In this document: one piece after another, positions 59,172 through 64,000 of the stretch
Numbering within the stretch: the first letter of the stretch is position 1
Layout: each line of letters opens with the position of its first letter
Source of the DNA: Trichaptum fuscoviolaceum
Lineage: Eukaryota > Basidiomycota > Agaricomycetes > Hymenochaetales > Trichaptaceae
DNA: 64,000 nt
Assembly (NCBI GenBank): GCA_910574455.1
Contig: CAJSYZ010000001.1
Span: 3,827,424 to 3,891,423 of the forward strand
Reading direction: 5' to 3'
The notes under the pieces: generated by a model
The model's input: only the letters and a program-made list of their open reading frames with translations
The model's database searches: none
Told to the model about the DNA's origin: nothing
Made by a program: the position numbers and the translations under genes

Positions 59172-59967
59172 CTTTGATTAATGCCTGTAGGCCGGACAAT
59201 AGGAGCCTATGCGCCGTTTTCCTTCCAGTTGGGAATATGGGTTCTTCGTGTAGTCTGAGCAACAGCGTGCAAATAGCAAAAGGGGGTGACCTGGTGGTGG
59301 TAGACGGGGAAGTTGGAGACGGTTGCACTACTAAACGCGCCGTGACTTCTGGCAGTCACGTAATTTCTTTTCCGAGTAAGTCACACTCAAAGCATCGTGT
59401 TATGCTTCTCTCAGGCTGACCTTCGCAAGGCATGCTCCGCATAATTCTACCGTTGACGAAGCTGACATGACATCTATAGCATACAACCATTTCATCTATC
59501 TGATTGTACAAACGCGGGTTTTGAGTTGTGAAAGTGTAAATAGTCCGTCGTTTGAAGTCTATTCTTTTGATTTGATTCCTTCATTATGTAATGTTCTTCG
59601 TCGTTGTAAGGCTAAATTTCCGGCCCCGCTTGCTCCTGGCCGAGACGATGTTGGCAACCAAATCTTTGCCTACAGTCGCTCTTTCCAAGTACCCGCCATC
59701 ATCATAGACGTCGAGCTCATCAGTAAAGACGACATTGCGATAGGCCTGTAGTGCTTTGTGTCTATATCCATCGACGAGCGTAGAGCGGCCGATCGAGAAG
59801 CACTGGCACGTTTTGCGTCAGACAATACTGCACCGGCACAGCCCAGCGACCCCTCTCTTCTCGCAGCAACTTCTTGTTTTTGACTTTCACCTTTCTGCTC
59901 TTTTACACCTTCTTGTGTAGCTCTTCACGCTCAGGAGTATCATTCTGCAACGACCCTCTAACGTATA
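59172..59967. promoter_or_regulatory. Divergent promoter region, PAC1 and YTH gene
   Basis: About 800 bp lie between two start codons pointing outward. C/T-rich stretches sit immediately upstream of the YTH start (near 59870-59930), as is common in fungal promoters. No coding feature is accepted here. Confidence 0.45.
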
Positions 59968-62641
59968 ATGTCGAACCAACCAATTTCGCCGCCCCCAGTT
60001 CCCGACTCACCGACTGCGCAAGGAGGTGGAGTGAGACGCCATCACACGATCTCGGCGTCCTCACGAACTGCGCATGCGGGGTCGCGCACCCTTTCTGACG
60101 AATCTCAGCAGGGATGGAATGACGATGAGGTCGTCGATCAGGAATGGGTAGGGTTTGTGGGCGCCGTGGGTGATAAATCTAATCTTCACCGTCAAGCATC
60201 TCTTCCTACCCGATACAATAGAGGTACTGTCTTAAATTGCCTTGATTTGCTCTTTCTTCACAACTAAATCCCCAATCACAATGTTAGCTTTCGGTGGTAA
60301 ACAAAGTCGACAGGGAAATTTGACGCCCAGGACATTAAACAGTCTTAGCGCGATCACCGCTGAACAAGCACATGAAGCCGAAGAAGAGGAGTGGGAAAGA
60401 GAAATGAGAGATTGGAGAGGTGAAGATGGGGTATGTCTAATCTTTCTCCAATACTGTTCAACGAAATATTTCCCTGGATTTCTTTATGTTTTACTTCCGG
60501 TTCGATGCTTATTCGGATCTTCACTTTTGCATAGCACGCATATACCGCGCAAGAAATTGCGCAGCATCAACAAGTATACGATGCGCAATCGCAAGGTTCA
60601 TCGCACTCACCCCTATCACCTTCTTTCCCCCCGAATGTGCCTTCCCCACCACCTGCGGCATCTAATATCCGCCGCCACCAATCCCTTACTTACGGTGCTG
60701 CTGGAGGTAATGTACGCCGGGTCGCTGGTGCGGGCGCTAGCGGACTCCGTCGCTCGGGTACTTTGCAAGCAACTATGGAAAGGCATGCTACAGCTGCATC
60801 CACAACGCCCAGTCCTCCCAGTAACGAGGAAAATTTCCCGGAAGAAGAACAACAAGATGAAGAGTATCAGTATGCTGCTCAGAAGTCAAACGCGTATCCA
60901 CAGGGCCCCGGCCAGTATACGCCGACCTCCGTCGGGCGTAACTCCCCGTGGAGTCTGTCGAGTAACAACGAATGGAAATACTCTCCCATGGCAGGAAATG
61001 GCGCTGCAACCTTAGACGATGTTCAACGCGCTCTTTCCAGCCTTGAGATTTCAGGCGGAAACTATCAAGGTTTCGGAGGTGCCGCTGGGGGGCAGACGGC
61101 GCTTCCGCCTCGGATGAACCAACAAACGGGTGGTCAACCATCAAATGTTCGTAAAGCAGACAATGGCAGTCTTGGAGGGGGGAATGGGAATGGGAATGGT
61201 ATCGGACAAGGTGGTATTCATCAGCTGCAGCGCCAACGCTCGGGTAAACTTCAACTTCAAACCGATATAGAGAGCGGGAAAGGACCTATCAGCCCGGGCG
61301 TTCCGCCCATCGGACAACAGAGACACCGTGCCTCCATTTCTAGCTCTCAGGGTAGCATAGGCCACGGTCAGCACGATGAGCGCTCTTGGGATCAGAGGGA
61401 ACGCGGACTTGTATCCCGCACGTCTAACTCGAACCTACAGTATTCTGCGAATTTCGACGCATCAGGATTGCCACCGAATCCGCCCATTCCAGCTCAATAC
61501 CTAAATCAGCAGGTTGGTCCTGCAGCAAGGATAGGTGTCACATCACCGTTCGGACAGAATGCACAGGGCCAAGTCCAACAAACTGGTGGACAACAGATGC
61601 CAGGTTTCATCAATGCACCCATTGACGTTCCCTCATTGATTGCTGCGAAGGGCTATAACCCTGCCGCGTTTGATTGCAAGCCGGCCTTCGTAAGTCCGAC
61701 TTTTAGGTTTGTACTTTGTACTTATATTATTGACAGGCCCGCTTTTTCGTAATCAAATCATATACGGAAGACGACGTTCACAAATCCTTGAAATACGAAA
61801 TATGGAGCTCAACGGACCCAGGTAACAAGAGGCTCGACAAAGCATTCAAAGAGACCAACGGCCGTGGACCTATATATTTATTCTTTAGCGTCAATGCTAG
61901 CGGTCATTTCTGTGGCATGGCGGAGATGTTAACTCCCGTGAGTTCCAGGCCCATTCTTCTTTGCGCCAACAAGTATGAAATCCGGTCACGGCCATTATAG
62001 GTTGATTACAGCAGGAGCAGTACTGTCTGGGCTTCAGACAAATGGAAGGGTGTTTTCAAGGTTCGGTGGATTTTTGTGCGCGACATCCCAAATGCAAATT
62101 TGCGGCACATAAAACTACTGTGAGTTTCAAGTTTGCATTTCTCGTTTCAAATTTTCGAAGTATGCTGACATATCGTCAGTAACACCCAAGAACGTAAACC
62201 TGTTACAAACAGTCGCGACACACAAGAGCTGCTGCCGGATGCCGGACAGGAAATGCTTCGTATCTTCTACACCCATCCTGCTAGGACGTCCCTTTTACAA
62301 GACTTCGCTTATTATGAGGTAAGATACATGTAAATTCTTTCTGAAGAGACTCTGATTGACTGTACTCTTAGCTTCAGTCGATGCAGAAGCAACCATCCCC
62401 AGGGTCGCCTCCACCGCAGAATTCTGGTATTCAATCACCTCAGCCGCAGTTGCCCGCTCAGAACCAACAACATCCATTCGCTATGGCAAATCCTTATACA
62501 AATCTCGGTATACCGCAGATGGGCTCAATGATGCCGATGCAGCTCAACTCGCAGTACACTATGCAAAGCGTACTGCGTAATCCAAGCCCAATTCCCCTCA
62601 ATTCTGGACAAGGATATATGGGCATGAACAGCACCTTCTAG
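59968..62641 (+). CDS. YTH-domain protein (m6A RNA reader, YTHDF-like)
   Basis: RNA-binding protein that recognises N6-methyladenosine, expected in the cytoplasm. Exons 59968..60223, 60288..60430, 60535..61689, 61737..61937, 62001..62119, 62180..62318 and 62372..62641 (760 residues). The first 520 residues are disordered, rich in Gln, Gly, Ser, Pro and Asn, with GNGNGNG-type repeats. The YTH domain follows: [77 protein letters not shown] and [12 protein letters not shown]. The aromatic-cage Trp residues in EIWSS and DKWKG are present. The third cage position is usually Trp, Leu or Tyr and was not assigned. The C-terminal tail is again Gln/Pro/Met-rich. This arrangement resembles YTHDF proteins rather than the longer YTHDC type. 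Confidence 0.95.
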
Positions 62642-63281
62642 GCTGCAAATCAATAACGAATGAACGATACTTTCTGGCAGACGGTCTGGTTCTTCTCTTC
62701 ATAATCATTGTACAAAGCTCAATTGTTTGACAGACCCGCGCATTCCTTTTGCTTTTCTCTTTTCGCTCCTTCAATTTATGTTCTTACCATGCTGACCTGT
62801 AATCTGCTTGTTTTCTTCACTCTTGACATACATGGAATACTCGGATTTGTTGGTATAGTGAACGGACGTGGACTACCGCTTGTTCATTAGCTTGTACAGA
62901 TCCATTGTCTATGTTACTGATGCCATATTACTATACAGGGTGGGGATGTGTTACAATAGCTAACGAGTCTGTTTTCTTGCTTTTCTTGTTGCTACTTAGT
63001 TTATCAGGCACTATACAGTGTAATATCGTCTAGATAGTAAATGTATAGACTGCGAATAAATAAATTATGAGCAAAGGCGAACTTCTACTCACAATTTTGA
63101 CACTTCACTGACACCGAAATAGGAAATACTAAATAACGATCGGCACTTTCATGTCTCAACGACGCCCACTTTTTCACATCCTTTCTCAATTGCTAACCAC
63201 AATGACTCCCTTAGGCGCTTGAGGGTCTCTTAGCTCTAATATGGCTTCAATGACTTTGTAGTAAACGTTTACTGACGAGCT
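62642..63281. other. Intergenic region
   Basis: This is the YTH 3' flank and the promoter of the TilS-like gene. It is A/T-rich, and nothing else was recognised. Confidence 0.5.
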
Positions 63282-64000
63282 ATGCTGGCCAACCTCAGGC
63301 TAATCCGTAACCCTACTATCTCATTGATTATACGATTCCAGAAATCGCAAAATGGCACACTGAAAAATCTGTCAACGCATGCTGAACGCTTCAAGCACGA
63401 GGGAAATCGCATTGTTTCTGATACAGAATTCCGTCTCAGCCTGGAAAACTGCAGACCAGCGAACGCGTGGCCCAAAAGAATAGGTCTGCCTTCTTTTCAG
63501 TCCTTGCATAACTTTGAATTATCTAAAGCAAAGATTGTTCTCAAAACTCGCTGTAGGCGTTGCATTCTCAGGTGGTCCAGATTCGACAGCTCTCTTACAT
63601 CTCTTAAGAAGGGTTTGCTCAGACCAAGAACAAGCTAAAGGGCTTCCAACGGAGATTGTGGCCCTGACTGTAGACCATGGCTTGCAAGCCGCATCAAGCC
63701 ACATGACCGAGCAATGCTCCGAGCTTGCTTCATTGCTTCAAGTGAAACACATGAAGCTAAGAATTCCATGGGATGACCCGCCCTTTCCTGAGTTGCCTTG
63801 GGAGGGCGCTACGTTCGAGAAGATAGCTAGAGAAGCCCGATACCATGTTCTTTTGAAAGCAATGGTTAGGGAACAAATGTCAGTTATCGCATTTGGACAT
63901 CATGTCGATGATCAGGTTGAGACAGCTCTGCTACGTATCTCGCGAGGAAGCTCCGAGCTAGGTGCGTCTGGGATGCGCCCCTGCCGACGCTGGGGAATGG
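63282..64000 (+). CDS. tRNA(Ile)-lysidine synthase-like PP-loop ATPase, 3' end outside window
   Basis: Homologue of bacterial TilS, which converts C34 of the AUA-reading tRNA-Ile to lysidine; the fungal protein probably acts in mitochondria. Exon 1 is 63282..63483. Exon 2 starts at 63557 and is open to the window end. Splicing the 73-nt intron is required to join PKRIG to VAFSGGPDSTALLHLL, which is the PP-loop signature SGGxDS. Downstream are ALTVDHGLQAAS, then FGHHVDDQVETALLRISRG, the second conserved TilS motif, and MRPCRRWGM. The N-terminus (MLANLRLIRNPTISLIIRFQ) is basic and hydrophobic without acidic residues, consistent with a mitochondrial targeting signal. At least 215 residues are visible. 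Confidence 0.88.

Overview
The window is fungal nuclear DNA, most likely from a mushroom-forming basidiomycete (Agaricomycetes). The genes are split by many short GT-AG introns of about 50-60 nt. The proteins include a white collar-2 type light regulator, a DASH subunit and a DUF6532 protein, and the mobile DNA includes a Plavaka-type transposase and a chromodomain Ty3/gypsy element. This placement is inference; no rRNA or marker gene is present. All exon maps were built by hand from splice sites and reading frame. For most genes the exon lengths sum to an exact open frame.

Left arm (1-13.5 kb) holds ordinary host genes. These are a kinesin-4 (cut at the window start), a short-chain dehydrogenase of the arabinitol/sorbose reductase type, two tandem haloacetate-dehalogenase-like hydrolases with identical exon lengths, DASH subunit Dad3, and the Arp2/3 subunit ARPC1.

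Centre (about 13.6-46.5 kb) is an accessory island. Both edges carry similar inverted sequences (CATCAGGGAA...CTTAAGG) plus TGATTTCAG-type subterminal motifs. Inside lie a DUF6532 gene, a full-length ten-exon Plavaka transposase in divergent orientation to it, and two genes of unrecognised function. Nearly all non-coding DNA from 17 to 43 kb is packed with short self-complementary motifs (ACTAGT/AGTACT runs, CACTGGCAGTG, CAACTTGAAGTTG, CAGGCTGAGCCTG). A young 6.7-kb chromovirus with indistinguishable 830-bp LTRs and a GGGCC target duplication has broken one unknown gene. Two small inverted-repeat elements lie at 33.1-34.7 kb. Further right are a WD40 relic, a 3'-5' exonuclease gene and a decayed group III histidine kinase.

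Right arm (46.8-64 kb) returns to host genes: an NAD(P)-dependent reductase/epimerase, a white collar-2 homologue, a BTB protein, the dynein regulator PAC1/LIS1, a YTH (m6A reader) protein divergent from PAC1, and the start of a TilS-like tRNA-lysidine synthase.
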